A stretch of DNA of 64,000 bases from an uncultured Coriobacteriaceae bacterium (GTDB lineage Bacteria; Actinomycetota; Coriobacteriia; Coriobacteriales; Atopobiaceae), in assembly GCA_902780305.1 (NCBI GenBank), contig CACZFB010000003.1, positions 25,148 through 89,147 on the forward strand, in the 5' to 3' direction. The notes under the pieces were generated by a model. It was not told the origin of the DNA. It worked only from the letters and a program-made list of their open reading frames with translations, and did not search any database. Each line of letters opens with the position of its first letter. Position 1 is the first letter of the stretch. The translations under genes were made by a program, and so were the position numbers. This document shows positions 43,179-51,961 of this stretch, one piece after another.

Positions 43179-45698
43179 CTACCACCGCTTGACGAGTCGC
43201 ACCACGTTGCTGCTCCCCACGCGCTCGTAGCCCATCTCGTCCACGTGCCCTCGGGCCATGCGTATTCCCAGGCCAATGGGCGTGGACTCGTCGAGCGGGT
43301 CAAAGGGCACGCCGTCGTCGGACAGCGTGATTTGGAGCGTGGACGGCCGGTCGTGGTACTCATACTCGATGCGCACCTCACCTGGCGCGTCCGGCGTGGC
43401 GTTGGGGTAGGCGTGACGGCATACGTTGCAAAACAGCTCCTCGATGGCGATGTCGAGGGAGTTACGCACCCGCTGGGGTGCGTTGCGCCGATGCAGCTCC
43501 TCGTGGATGAACTTTTGCGCGTGCACGAGCTGACCCACGCTTGCCGAGAGCTCCATAAAGGCCCGTCGCTCGGGCGGCACGCCATACCGAATCGCGAGCA
43601 TGGTTATGTCGTCGGACTGTTCGGCGCCCGCGGTGTACTCGGTAACGGCCCGTCTCATGGCACCGCAAATCGATCGCGCGTTGAGGCTGGTGTTGCTCGC
43701 AATCGTCTCCATAAGCCGGTCGTCGCCAAACGGCTGGTTGTCCACGTCCATCGCCTCGTTGACACCGTCGCTGTACAGGTACAGCAGGTCACCCTCCGCA
43801 AGCGTACGCTCGAAGCGCGCATACGACACGCCGTCAATGATGCCCAGCGGGAGGGCCGATATGTCGGTTACCCACTCGCACGCCCCGTCGTGGGAGTACA
43901 CGGGCGGATTGTGTCCCGCGTTCACATAGACGAGCTCGCCCGTCTTGTAGTTGAGGATGCACACGTACATCGTTACGAACATGCGGGCGTCGTTTTCCAA
44001 ACAAATCTGGTGATTGGCCACAGCAATGGCCTCCTCCAGCGGAAGGCCGGCGAGTATGTGGGTTCGCACCTGCGTCCTGGCCGTCATCATAAACATCGCC
44101 GCAGGTATGCCCTTGCCCGACACGTCGGCAACCAAGAATCCCAGGCGGTCGTCGTCCAGGAGGAAGAAGTCGTAGAAGTCGCCGCCAACCTCGCGTGCTG
44201 GTCTCATCGAGGCGTACAGGTCGAATCGGTCGATGTTGGGAAACGGCGGAAACTCGCGCGGCAGCGCCGACTCCTGGATCTTCTTTGCCGTGGCCATGTC
44301 GCGCGCGTTTCTTCTTACGACCTCGTCCATGTTGTCCTTAAGCGCCTCGACCGTGGTGTTGATGCCGTTGGAGAGCAGGTCGAACTCGCGTGTCCGCCGC
44401 TCGTTTACCCGGCGGGTGAGCTCACCGTTAGTGATGAGGCCAAGGGTGTCATTGGTGCGGCGGATGGGAGTAACCACGACGGCATGCATCAACATATAAA
44501 CCATAGCAAACAGTGCAACAAGCAGTGACACGAGGAACCAGGCGTTGTACCGCAGCGCATCCGTTCGCGACCGGAACACGACATCGAGCGGTGCGTCCTC
44601 TATGTAGGTGAAGTTCTCGTCCACAAGCGCGCGTACGCCATAGAAGCGGCCATGCTCGTCAACCCCCGAAAGCATGTGGTCGGTGACGCTCTGTACGATG
44701 AAGTCGTAGCGTTCGTCCGAGTCGGTATCGAACAGCCTGCCTGCCGGCTGTCCCACCAGCTCGGCGTTGTTCGACGAGACAATAGTCTTGTTGCGCACCA
44801 CGGCAACCGTCCCGTCGAAGGCCGTGGCATACCCGCTGGCAACCGAGGTAATCGGATTGCCGCTTGCCATGCGATCGTTAACCTGCGCCTGCAGGTAGCT
44901 CAGCTCGCCCATGAGCAGTTCGTTGGCGGCTTCGGTGGAGCGAACGGTCTCCAGACAGAACAAAAACGACGAGGAGATCATAAACACTATAACCATAGCG
45001 ATCGCGAGCCAGCGATTGAACGTTGAGGTGATGGGGCTCTTCCATGTTCCCGACCAGTAGTGCGCCACGGAGGCGGGAATCAGGACGCATGGGACGCTCA
45101 GAATCGCCGCGTTAAGGATCGTCTCGATCAGCACGGTGGGGCTCTTAAGGGACTCCAGGTAGCCTGCCACGGTCGAGGCGTACCCGTACTCCGTGCCGCC
45201 AGGGGAAATAAAGAGGTACGCCAGGCCACGCGACGCATACGAGTACACGGCGGAGAGTACCAGACACCCAACGACCAGCATGATGACGCGCGGGCGGCCA
45301 AGGCGCTTGATGGGGGTCGTCTCGCTTGCGAGGTCGGGCGACCAACGCCGTGCCGCGAGCGTGACTACGACGGTCATGCCCAGGGCTCCAAGCGTTACGC
45401 TTAACAACGAGAGAAACGGGTCGGCAAGGCGAACGTCGTAGGGGGTGGTGGGTGTCCACTGGGTCCGGAGCACGATGCAGATTCCGGTGACCACCGCCAG
45501 GGCCATGCCCTCCAGAGGCCCGAGCACGGCGATGCCAATGGCCACCGGGATGAGGAAAAGCGTAACGTTGAGTGCGACGCCCATGCTTTTGCCTACCACG
45601 ACGATGCCATACTGTGAGAAGCACAGACTTACACAGATGAGAAGAAGCGACAGGAAGCCGAGGATGCGCGTTCGTCGTTGCAGGGCTTTGGTGCTCAT
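43179..45698 (-). CDS. Membrane receptor: HAMP, SpoIIE-type PP2C phosphatase and RsbW-like ATPase
   Basis: This 839-residue protein has about six membrane helices (1-220), an extracytoplasmic region (about 240-365), another helix, a HAMP linker (about 395-450), a SpoIIE phosphatase domain (470-690) and a GHKL ATPase domain (705-835). Phosphatase metal residues are intact (GGDFYDFFLL, VADVSGKGIPAAMFMM, EQSDDITML). The ATPase shows an N-box (IEELFCNVCRHAY) and DDGVPFDP. RsbW-like kinases phosphorylate, and SpoIIE-like phosphatases dephosphorylate, STAS proteins. Having both in one chain suggests a ligand-set switch. GAAAGGACCCCC precedes the ATG at 45698. It is divergent from a paralogue at 45899. 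A likely STAS substrate lies at 50624. Confidence 0.88.
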   Translation of the reverse strand: MSTKALQRRTRILGFLSLLLICVSLCFSQYGIVVVGKSMGVALNVTLFLIPVAIGIAVLGPLEGMALAVVTGICIVLRTQWTPTTPYDVRLADPFLSLLSVTLGALGMTVVVTLAARRWSPDLASETTPIKRLGRPRVIMLVVGCLVLSAVYSYASRGLAYLFISPGGTEYGYASTVAGYLESLKSPTVLIETILNAAILSVPCVLIPASVAHYWSGTWKSPITSTFNRWLAIAMVIVFMISSSFLFCLETVRSTEAANELLMGELSYLQAQVNDRMASGNPITSVASGYATAFDGTVAVVRNKTIVSSNNAELVGQPAGRLFDTDSDERYDFIVQSVTDHMLSGVDEHGRFYGVRALVDENFTYIEDAPLDVVFRSRTDALRYNAWFLVSLLVALFAMVYMLMHAVVVTPIRRTNDTLGLITNGELTRRVNERRTREFDLLSNGINTTVEALKDNMDEVVRRNARDMATAKKIQESALPREFPPFPNIDRFDLYASMRPAREVGGDFYDFFLLDDDRLGFLVADVSGKGIPAAMFMMTARTQVRTHILAGLPLEEAIAVANHQICLENDARMFVTMYVCILNYKTGELVYVNAGHNPPVYSHDGACEWVTDISALPLGIIDGVSYARFERTLAEGDLLYLYSDGVNEAMDVDNQPFGDDRLMETIASNTSLNARSICGAMRRAVTEYTAGAEQSDDITMLAIRYGVPPERRAFMELSASVGQLVHAQKFIHEELHRRNAPQRVRNSLDIAIEELFCNVCRHAYPNATPDAPGEVRIEYEYHDRPSTLQITLSDDGVPFDPLDESTPIGLGIRMARGHVDEMGYERVGSSNVVRLVKRW

Positions 45699-45783
45699 GG
45701 GGGTCCTTTCGCGCGGTGCGAGGCCTGCGAAGATACGGTCGAGGTTTGCCAAAACTATAGCCGATTTGCGCCGACTGGTGTCG

Positions 45784-45815
45784 GCCTATCGAAGGGGGTA
45801 ACCCCAATGATAGGT
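45784..45815. terminator. GGCCTATC-type palindrome between divergent receptor genes
   Basis: GCCTATCGAAGGGGGTAACC and its imperfect complement ending GATAGGTC. It lies upstream of both receptor genes, so a role other than termination is possible. Confidence 0.55.
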
Positions 45816-45839
45816 CGCGGCGCACCACCCAAGCGGTAA

Positions 45840-45868
45840 GCCCAACGATGGCAAGTTTGGGCTAATAT
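45840..45868 (+). promoter_or_regulatory. Promoter region with GCCCAA/TTGGGC dyad and TAATAT
   Basis: GCCCAA and TTGGGC are inverted over 11 bases, and TAATAT follows directly. The same layout precedes treC (4798-4824). Confidence 0.4.
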
Positions 45869-45898
45869 GGATTCCAATGCTAAGAGAAAGGTACTCGC

Positions 45899-48574
45899 AT
45901 GGCCAAGGTCGCAAAGTCCGGCAAGGCAAGGATCCGCGATTGGAAGGGTCTTTTGGGGGATGAGAGCCGCAGGACGCGGGCTGTCGTCTTCCTCGTTCTT
46001 TTCCTGGTCGCATCGTCTATGACCTTTATGCAGTTTGGCTTTATTGGGGTTGGGTTGGACGGAGACTTCTCGGCGTATGTCCTTGCGCTTTTGGCCCCCA
46101 TCGCGCTGTCGGCGTTGCTGCTGGGCAAGGGGTGGGCCACACTGGAGGGGCTGGCATGTGGTGCGGCGCTCTTTGTGCACGCCCGACTGCAGCCGCTCGA
46201 CCTGTACGAGCTCTACTTTGTGGGGCCGATCAACTCCTTCGTGCTGTACACGATTGCGGGATTTGCGATTGGCCTTGCACTGGCCATTGCTCTGCGCAAC
46301 AACCCCACGGGCGTCCGTCGCGTCGTGTACCTGGCCATCGTGTGCGTGCTGATCTCCTTACTCGCCATGATCATATTCGTGGTGGGAATCGTGCTGGACA
46401 TTGCAATAGCCTCGCTGGACAACATGTTACAGGGCTTCGGGATTCCTCGTCAGGTGCTGTATGCGCTCGCGGGCGTAGGCAATCCGACTGTCCAAGCGGC
46501 GTACGACTGCGTTCTTATGCTCGTCGTGTGCCTGCTCGCAGAGACCATCTTAAAAAAGTACCAGGAGCAGCAGGTCTACCAAAGCGCGCTCACCATATTC
46601 CGGGGACAGCTGCTCGCCGTTGCGATTCTTGTCTTTGTGGTAGTGCAGGCTGGCGCGTTCGTGAACATTACCGCACGTGCAGAGAATACCGCCAAGGCAC
46701 AGATGACTGACGAACTCGAGTTTATTTGCAAGCAACTCAAGGCCAAGGATGCGTTTCTCAGCAAGATCGGTGACGTGGTGGACATTGAGTCGTCGTCGCA
46801 CGAGACGTTGGAGATGCTGTTCGAGGAGGCCTCCGCACAACAGCTCATCGACGGTTACAACTTGGATGACGGCACCATCGTTGTCTTTTCGGATGGCGTG
46901 GTGCTGCACAGCGACAGCCCCGCCTTTCCCGAGCAGGCCACGGCTGACGATCTGTTTGGCAAGAATTCCGTATTGGCAAGCAACTTGGGTAAGACCGACA
47001 ACATGGATCACGTGGTCTACAACACGCATGACCCCGAAGAGACCGAGAAGCTGGGCAATGTACGGGACCTCGAGCTGGGCTATATGTGCTCGATGCAGGC
47101 GGGGTCATACGTCGCCATGATGTCGCTGCCCTCGTCGAAGGTGTTCGAGGAGCGATCGGCAACGATGCGATGGGCTTCCGTGCTCGCGCTCGTCCTGCTC
47201 GCGGTGGTCTATGTGCTCGCGGCGCGCCTGCTGAGCAGCGTGATGTTGGAGCCCATTGTGCGTACCAACGAATCGTTGGCAAAGATTGCCAACGGTGACC
47301 TCGACGAGTACGTTGCCGAGACCAACACCGTGGAGCTCACCATGCTCTCGGCCGGCATCAACATTACCGTTGGCGCACTCCGGGACCTCATTGACGAGGC
47401 GGAGCGGCGCAACGAGCGAGACCTCGCCACGGCCAGGACCATTCAGGAGTCCGCGCTGCCGAGCACCTTCCCGCCGTTTCCCGAGGTGGACCGGTTCGAC
47501 ATCTTTGCCACCATGCACGCGGCAAAGGAGGTGGGCGGCGACTTCTACGACTTCTTCCTTATCGACGAGCACACCCTGGGCTTTCTTATTGCCGACGTCA
47601 GCGGCAAGGGCATCCCTGGCGCCCTGTTTATGATGGCGGCAAAGACCGAGCTGGAGAATTACCTCGCCACGGGCATGGATCCCGCCGAGGCGATTGCCTC
47701 GGCCAACAAGCGCCTGTGCGCCAACAACGATGCTGGCATGTTCGTTACCGTGTGGGCGGCGTCGCTCGACTACGAGACTGGTGTGCTCACCTACGTCAAC
47801 GCTGGGCACAACTTCCCGCTGCTGCGGCATGGCAGCGGGGGAGAGTGGGAGTGGCTCAAAAAGAAGTGCGGACTGTTCTTGGGCACCTTCGAGACGGCCA
47901 AGTATCGTCAGGAGACGCTTACGCTGCAGCCGGGCGACGAGCTGCTGCTTTACACCGATGGCGTAAACGAGGCCTTTAACGTGGACGAGCAGGAGTACGG
48001 CAACGACCGGCTGGAGGCGTTTTTGGCCGCGCACAACGACCTGCATGCGCGCGACATGGTGCGTTCGCTTCGCGGAGACGTGGCGGCATGGGCCGAGGGC
48101 GCGGAGCAGTCCGACGACGTGACGATTCTGGCGCTTGAGTTTGGCGTGGCGCCCGAGGTAACGGGGAGCCTTACGGTTCCCGCGACGCTCGAACACCTGG
48201 AGGAGGTCACGGCGCTTATCGACGACGAGCTGGAGAGTCGTCTGTGTCCAGTGGGCGTGCAGCACAAGATTGACGTCGCGCTCGAGGAGCTGTTTGTAAA
48301 CGTGTGCCGGTATGCCTACGCCAACCAACGCGAGCCGGGGGAGGTTCAGGTGAGCTACTCCTACAGCGCCGAGCCGTCGGCGATGACAATCGAGCTGCGC
48401 GACCAGGGTGTGCCCTTCGACCCGCTTACCCGAGAGGATCCCACGAAGCCGTCGAATGCCCAGGAGGCGAAGATTGGCGGTCTGGGCATCTTTATGGTAA
48501 AGCGCTCCATGGACAACTTCGTGTACACCTACGACAAGGGCAGCAACATCGTCGTCTTCAAGAAGGGCTGGTAG
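45899..48574 (+). CDS. Membrane receptor: HAMP, SpoIIE-type PP2C phosphatase and RsbW-like ATPase (paralogue)
   Basis: This 891-residue protein has the same order of parts as the protein at 43179-45698: about six N-terminal helices, an extracytoplasmic sensor (about 260-415), a helix, HAMP (445-500), PP2C (525-740) and GHKL ATPase (750-890). Phosphatase residues are intact (GGDFYDFFLI, IADVSGKGIPGALFMM, EQSDDVTILALEF). The ATPase shows LEELFVNVCRYAY, DQGVPFDP and GGLGIFMVKRSMD. The sensor domains of the two proteins look unrelated, so they probably respond to different signals but converge on similar targets. AGAGAAAGGTACTCGC precedes the ATG. Confidence 0.88.
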   Translation: MAKVAKSGKARIRDWKGLLGDESRRTRAVVFLVLFLVASSMTFMQFGFIGVGLDGDFSAYVLALLAPIALSALLLGKGWATLEGLACGAALFVHARLQPLDLYELYFVGPINSFVLYTIAGFAIGLALAIALRNNPTGVRRVVYLAIVCVLISLLAMIIFVVGIVLDIAIASLDNMLQGFGIPRQVLYALAGVGNPTVQAAYDCVLMLVVCLLAETILKKYQEQQVYQSALTIFRGQLLAVAILVFVVVQAGAFVNITARAENTAKAQMTDELEFICKQLKAKDAFLSKIGDVVDIESSSHETLEMLFEEASAQQLIDGYNLDDGTIVVFSDGVVLHSDSPAFPEQATADDLFGKNSVLASNLGKTDNMDHVVYNTHDPEETEKLGNVRDLELGYMCSMQAGSYVAMMSLPSSKVFEERSATMRWASVLALVLLAVVYVLAARLLSSVMLEPIVRTNESLAKIANGDLDEYVAETNTVELTMLSAGINITVGALRDLIDEAERRNERDLATARTIQESALPSTFPPFPEVDRFDIFATMHAAKEVGGDFYDFFLIDEHTLGFLIADVSGKGIPGALFMMAAKTELENYLATGMDPAEAIASANKRLCANNDAGMFVTVWAASLDYETGVLTYVNAGHNFPLLRHGSGGEWEWLKKKCGLFLGTFETAKYRQETLTLQPGDELLLYTDGVNEAFNVDEQEYGNDRLEAFLAAHNDLHARDMVRSLRGDVAAWAEGAEQSDDVTILALEFGVAPEVTGSLTVPATLEHLEEVTALIDDELESRLCPVGVQHKIDVALEELFVNVCRYAYANQREPGEVQVSYSYSAEPSAMTIELRDQGVPFDPLTREDPTKPSNAQEAKIGGLGIFMVKRSMDNFVYTYDKGSNIVVFKKGW

Positions 48575-48582
48575 TTGCCGCA

Positions 48583-48615
48583 GTGGTACGCGGGGGACTG
48601 TCCCCCGCGTACCAC
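48583..48615. terminator. GGGGACTGTCCCC-family palindrome
   Basis: GTGGTACGCGGGGGACTGTC pairs perfectly with its complement ending GCGTACCAC, between convergent genes. Confidence 0.75.
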
Positions 48616-48623
48616 GACGCAAG

Positions 48624-50117
48624 CTAGGCGAGCACGACGCGGTTGCGACCGCCCTCCTTCGCGCGATACAGGGCGTCGTCCACCCGAGCAAAGACCTTTT
48701 TGCGGTCAACGTCTCCCACAACGGCGATGACGCCCATGCTTGCGGTTACCTGTCCAACGGTGGGGAAGGGGTGCTGCTCGATTGCCGTGCGCAGCCGCTC
48801 GGCCACTACGAGGGCGCTCGATGCGCGTGCGCTGGGAAGTGCGAGGAAGAACTCCTCGCCGCCCCACCTGCCTGCCTCGGCGCCGGCCCACGTTGCGGCA
48901 GTGGCGCCCAGAAGTGTCGCAAACTCCTGCAGCACCTTGTCTCCCGCGTGATGCCCAAATACGTCGTTCACGCGCTTAAAGTGGTCGATGTCCATCATAA
49001 CCAGGCTCATCGGCTGATTCGTGACGGCCGAATTGTCCAGCATCCGCTCGATGAGCGCTTCGATCTTTCCCCGGTTGTACAGCCCCGTGAGCGCGTCTCG
49101 CTCCGCCAGCACGGTAAGCCGATTGTTGAGGTCGCGCATCTCGGAGTGCGCCTTTTGCAGCTCGCCCATGGCGGTGTACACCAGGCTGGTCAGTCGGCGC
49201 AGCTGCGCGGCCGGACCCTTGAGGACGCTGTCGTTTACGTGAACGTGCGCCAGCTCCTGGGCGGAGGGCTCACCCTCGCGCAGGGCGACGGACAGCAGGG
49301 TAACGTTGTGCTCCACCACCTCGTTCGTGCGCGGGTTGCGCTGAATCTCTCCCCACGTGTGGAAGCCGGCGGTGCTGCACAACTGGGCAAAGGGCTCCAT
49401 CTCGATGTCGACGAAGTCCTCCCAAAACGCCTTGCGCACGATGCAGGAGTACAGGAGGATGACCTGCGGCTTAAACTGCCGAATGGCCTCCACGCGCTGG
49501 TTGATCTGCTGTACGATGCTGTCGGTGTTTCCGTACGAGAGCTGAATCTCGGTGCCCTCGGTAACGTAGCCATGCAGGTCGAGCGAGCCGTCCTCCTCAA
49601 TGTGGATGGCACTGCGCAGCCATGCGTCGCCCTTGTACTGGGCGAGGAAGGGGAAGGTGTATCCCTCCTCGGCGTTGTCCGTTTGCGTGCGGTCGATTTG
49701 CAGGAACTTCTCATAAACCTCCGACGCGGGATGGCCGTCCAGCTCAATGAGGCGGTTGCCCTCCGCCTTGGTTACCGTAAACGGCAGCCCCAGAGGCTCC
49801 CAGCCAATTACCTTGTCGACGTCCACGTGGAGGTCTTTGCCCGAGAACACCGTAACCATGATGCTGTCCCGCATAATGCCGCTGGGGTCGAAGACGAATC
49901 GTGCCGGTGCGTTGAGCTCGTGGCCACCGGAATAGCCTCCAAAGAACTGTATGCCGGTGTCGCAGTGGCTCAGCTGTCCAAAGAGCCCCTTGGTATGGAT
50001 TTCGGTCCCGGGAAACAGCAGCTCGACCGCCTTGGCGTGGGGGATGGCCTCAACGTCCTTGCGAATCCTTCGTCCAACGAACGCCTCGCGGTCAAGAATG
50101 TGGTCGTAGCGCAACAC
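48624..50117 (-). CDS. FIST (C-terminal part)-GGDEF diguanylate cyclase, downstream of an in-frame TAG
   Basis: This 497-residue stretch carries the end of a FIST_N domain, a FIST_C domain (to about 290), a short coiled coil and a GGDEF domain (about 330-495). The GGDEF signature is RWGGEEFFLALP with MMDIDHFKRVND and ERDALTGLYNRGKIEAL, so cyclase activity is expected. FIST domains sense small ligands, possibly amino acids. The first codon (GTG at 50117) directly follows a TAG that separates it in the same frame from the coding segment at 50118-50402. The two together make one normal FIST-GGDEF protein, so this is either a nonsense mutant, a readthrough gene or a restart. Confidence 0.8.
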   Translation of the reverse strand: MLRYDHILDREAFVGRRIRKDVEAIPHAKAVELLFPGTEIHTKGLFGQLSHCDTGIQFFGGYSGGHELNAPARFVFDPSGIMRDSIMVTVFSGKDLHVDVDKVIGWEPLGLPFTVTKAEGNRLIELDGHPASEVYEKFLQIDRTQTDNAEEGYTFPFLAQYKGDAWLRSAIHIEEDGSLDLHGYVTEGTEIQLSYGNTDSIVQQINQRVEAIRQFKPQVILLYSCIVRKAFWEDFVDIEMEPFAQLCSTAGFHTWGEIQRNPRTNEVVEHNVTLLSVALREGEPSAQELAHVHVNDSVLKGPAAQLRRLTSLVYTAMGELQKAHSEMRDLNNRLTVLAERDALTGLYNRGKIEALIERMLDNSAVTNQPMSLVMMDIDHFKRVNDVFGHHAGDKVLQEFATLLGATAATWAGAEAGRWGGEEFFLALPSARASSALVVAERLRTAIEQHPFPTVGQVTASMGVIAVVGDVDRKKVFARVDDALYRAKEGGRNRVVLA

Positions 50118-50402
50118 CTATACGTTTGCGGACTCAAAGAGCAGCGCTCCCACCAAGACGCCCCGTGGCATGAGCCTGCCGTTCATGATTTCGCCCGCAG
50201 ACATGGTTCCCACAATGTGCGCCTTTGGGAACTGTGCTTGCAGGCTCCTGGCAACCTGTACGGTGGCTGCTTCGCTGGCTATGCCGCTGTACACATGGAA
50301 CAGGAGCCGCCGATACGTGCCGGACTGCCATGCCTCTTGCACGGGCGCCATATCGTGTTCCCCGCACGTGTCCCCCTGCAACGCTACGAGTATCTGCCTC
50401 AT
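50118..50402 (-). CDS. FIST domain, N-terminal fragment ending at TAG
   Basis: This 94-residue segment begins MRQILVALQGD at ATG 50402 with AAAGGAGAGGGCC upstream. It contains FHVYSGIASEA, KAHIVGTMSAGEIMNGRLMP and ends LLFESANV before TAG. These are the expected first FIST_N strands, and the next codon after the stop continues the same domain in the same frame (VLRYDHILDREAF). The ribosome site is here, not before the downstream part, supporting one ancestral gene. Confidence 0.75.
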   Translation of the reverse strand: MRQILVALQGDTCGEHDMAPVQEAWQSGTYRRLLFHVYSGIASEAATVQVARSLQAQFPKAHIVGTMSAGEIMNGRLMPRGVLVGALLFESANV

Positions 50403-50493
50403 GGCCCTCTCCTTTGGAGTAATAACGTTGTAATAGTAGCATGCCACCAGCGCTCGTGGGGATAACTGCGGTGGGCCGTCCCCGAACGGTTGA

Positions 50494-50528
50494 GCCTATC
50501 AATGAGGGGGTAACCCCCTTTGATAGGC
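50494..50528. terminator. GCCTATCAA palindrome
   Basis: GCCTATCAA and TTGATAGGC flank GGGGGTAACCCCC, between the divergent FIST and methyltransferase-STAS genes. Confidence 0.65.
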
Positions 50529-50623
50529 CATCATCAAGAACCAGAGGGCGGAACCTCGAGGCTAAGCAATACGATACAATGTTTCTTCGCATACATCGGA
50601 GGCAGAGCAGGGGGAACCGGGCT

Positions 50624-51916
50624 ATGGCCGACGCTCAAGACTTAACGAAGAACGTTCGCTCCGCACACGACCCGGCGGCGCTCTGCGTCCAGTTGGATGC
50701 GGCCTTGGGTAACGAGGACGCACGGCAACTGCTCGAGGCCCTGGGCTCCGAGCCGCTCGGGCTGCGGGTCACTGGAAACCTGACCGCCCAAGACGTGGCC
50801 GATTCGGCCAATGGGACGCTGCTGGCCCACGCGATTCTTGCGTGGACCCGATTCGAGGCCGTGAACCGGCTTATAGAGGAACGTCCCAAACGCCAAATCG
50901 TGGACTTGCCCTGCGGCTATACCACCCGTGGCGCAAGTGCGTGCAAGCGGGGACGAACCTACTTTGGGCTCGACGCACCCAGCGTGGTTGGCGCGATGGG
51001 TCCGGCCGCACAGCGCGTCATTGCCGGGAAGGGCAATAAGCCGCGTATTGGGCTGCTGGGCAGTCGTCCGATGGGTCACGCCTACTATCGCGCTTGCGAG
51101 ACGACCAAGTACAGTTCGTTGCGCATTGCGCTCAAAGAGGTCGTGGGCAGGCTGGTGCTCGCGACGGACGGCCTGCTTGCGCGACTTACCCAGCGCGAGC
51201 TGGAGGAACTCTTTGCCAGCGTCCGCAAGCTTCTGTTGGCGCATGGCGGCAGCTGGATTTTGGCGGAGCGTGACTTTGCCCTGTGCGGTCACGACGTCGC
51301 CCTGGCTGTGTTGGGCGGTGACGCCGAGCTTGCCGCTCTTTGCGAAGCCCAGGCCGCGCAGGCCGAGGAAGCGTTGGACGTCAAGTCTGGCGGCAACGTC
51401 TGGTTTGACCCAAACGAGCAGAGGGTTCAGGAGTTCGTGGAGCGCATGGGCTTTGGGATGCAGAAGATTCCCCTGCGCGACCTTCTTCCTCAGAACTTTG
51501 GCGCCCTCGGGCTTACGCCTGAGGTGGAGGCGGCTGTGCGCGAGGCGTTCGAGGAACTGTTTGTTTGGGAGCTGTGGGTTGCCAAAAGTGGCGGCCCCTA
51601 CGTATACCACAGCAAGAGGTTCTATGCGTGTGGCAAGGTGGAGGACTCGGTGCTTCGCCTTGAGCTGCGGGGCCATCTGGATTCCTATACGTCTCCGGAG
51701 CTCCTTACGGTGTTTCAGCGTACGAAGCCGCAAACGCTGCGGGGGATTGAGGTCGATCTGCGCGACCTGGACTACATCTCCTCGGCGGGGATACGCGTGC
51801 TGCTCGTCATGTATCGGTCGGTGGAAGGCGAGGAGCACTTTGTGATAAAGAATCCCAATGCGTCCGTGCGCGTGGTGCTTGAGGCGACGGGCCTCACCGA
51901 CCTGTATCACGCCTAG
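50624..51916 (+). CDS. Leucine-carboxyl-methyltransferase-like / STAS fusion protein
   Basis: This 430-residue soluble protein joins a class I SAM methyltransferase-like domain of the PPM1/COG3315 type (about 1-310) to a C-terminal STAS domain (about 335-430). The methyltransferase part has IVDLPCGYTTRGAS in place of the SAM-binding loop and FGLDAPSVVGAMGP as the D-x-D-x-P motif. The STAS part has LRLELRGHLDSYTSPELL, VDLRDLDYISSAGIRVLLVM and VLEATGLTDLY. The Ser pair in DYISSAGI matches the site phosphorylated in SpoIIAA/RsbV proteins. It lies among the PP2C/kinase receptors and is their most likely substrate in the window. ATG 50624 was chosen because AGGGGGAACCGG is upstream. The methyl acceptor is unknown. 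Confidence 0.8.
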   Translation: MADAQDLTKNVRSAHDPAALCVQLDAALGNEDARQLLEALGSEPLGLRVTGNLTAQDVADSANGTLLAHAILAWTRFEAVNRLIEERPKRQIVDLPCGYTTRGASACKRGRTYFGLDAPSVVGAMGPAAQRVIAGKGNKPRIGLLGSRPMGHAYYRACETTKYSSLRIALKEVVGRLVLATDGLLARLTQRELEELFASVRKLLLAHGGSWILAERDFALCGHDVALAVLGGDAELAALCEAQAAQAEEALDVKSGGNVWFDPNEQRVQEFVERMGFGMQKIPLRDLLPQNFGALGLTPEVEAAVREAFEELFVWELWVAKSGGPYVYHSKRFYACGKVEDSVLRLELRGHLDSYTSPELLTVFQRTKPQTLRGIEVDLRDLDYISSAGIRVLLVMYRSVEGEEHFVIKNPNASVRVVLEATGLTDLYHA

Positions 51917-51961
51917 CGGTCGACGGGGCAGGTTGGACAAAGAAGAGATTGAGGGCGCTTT

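Noticed and set aside
43179..48574. Classical two-component histidine kinases
   Set aside because: The GHKL domains lack a phospho-acceptor His/DHp segment and follow PP2C domains, so an RsbW-like protein kinase role fits better.
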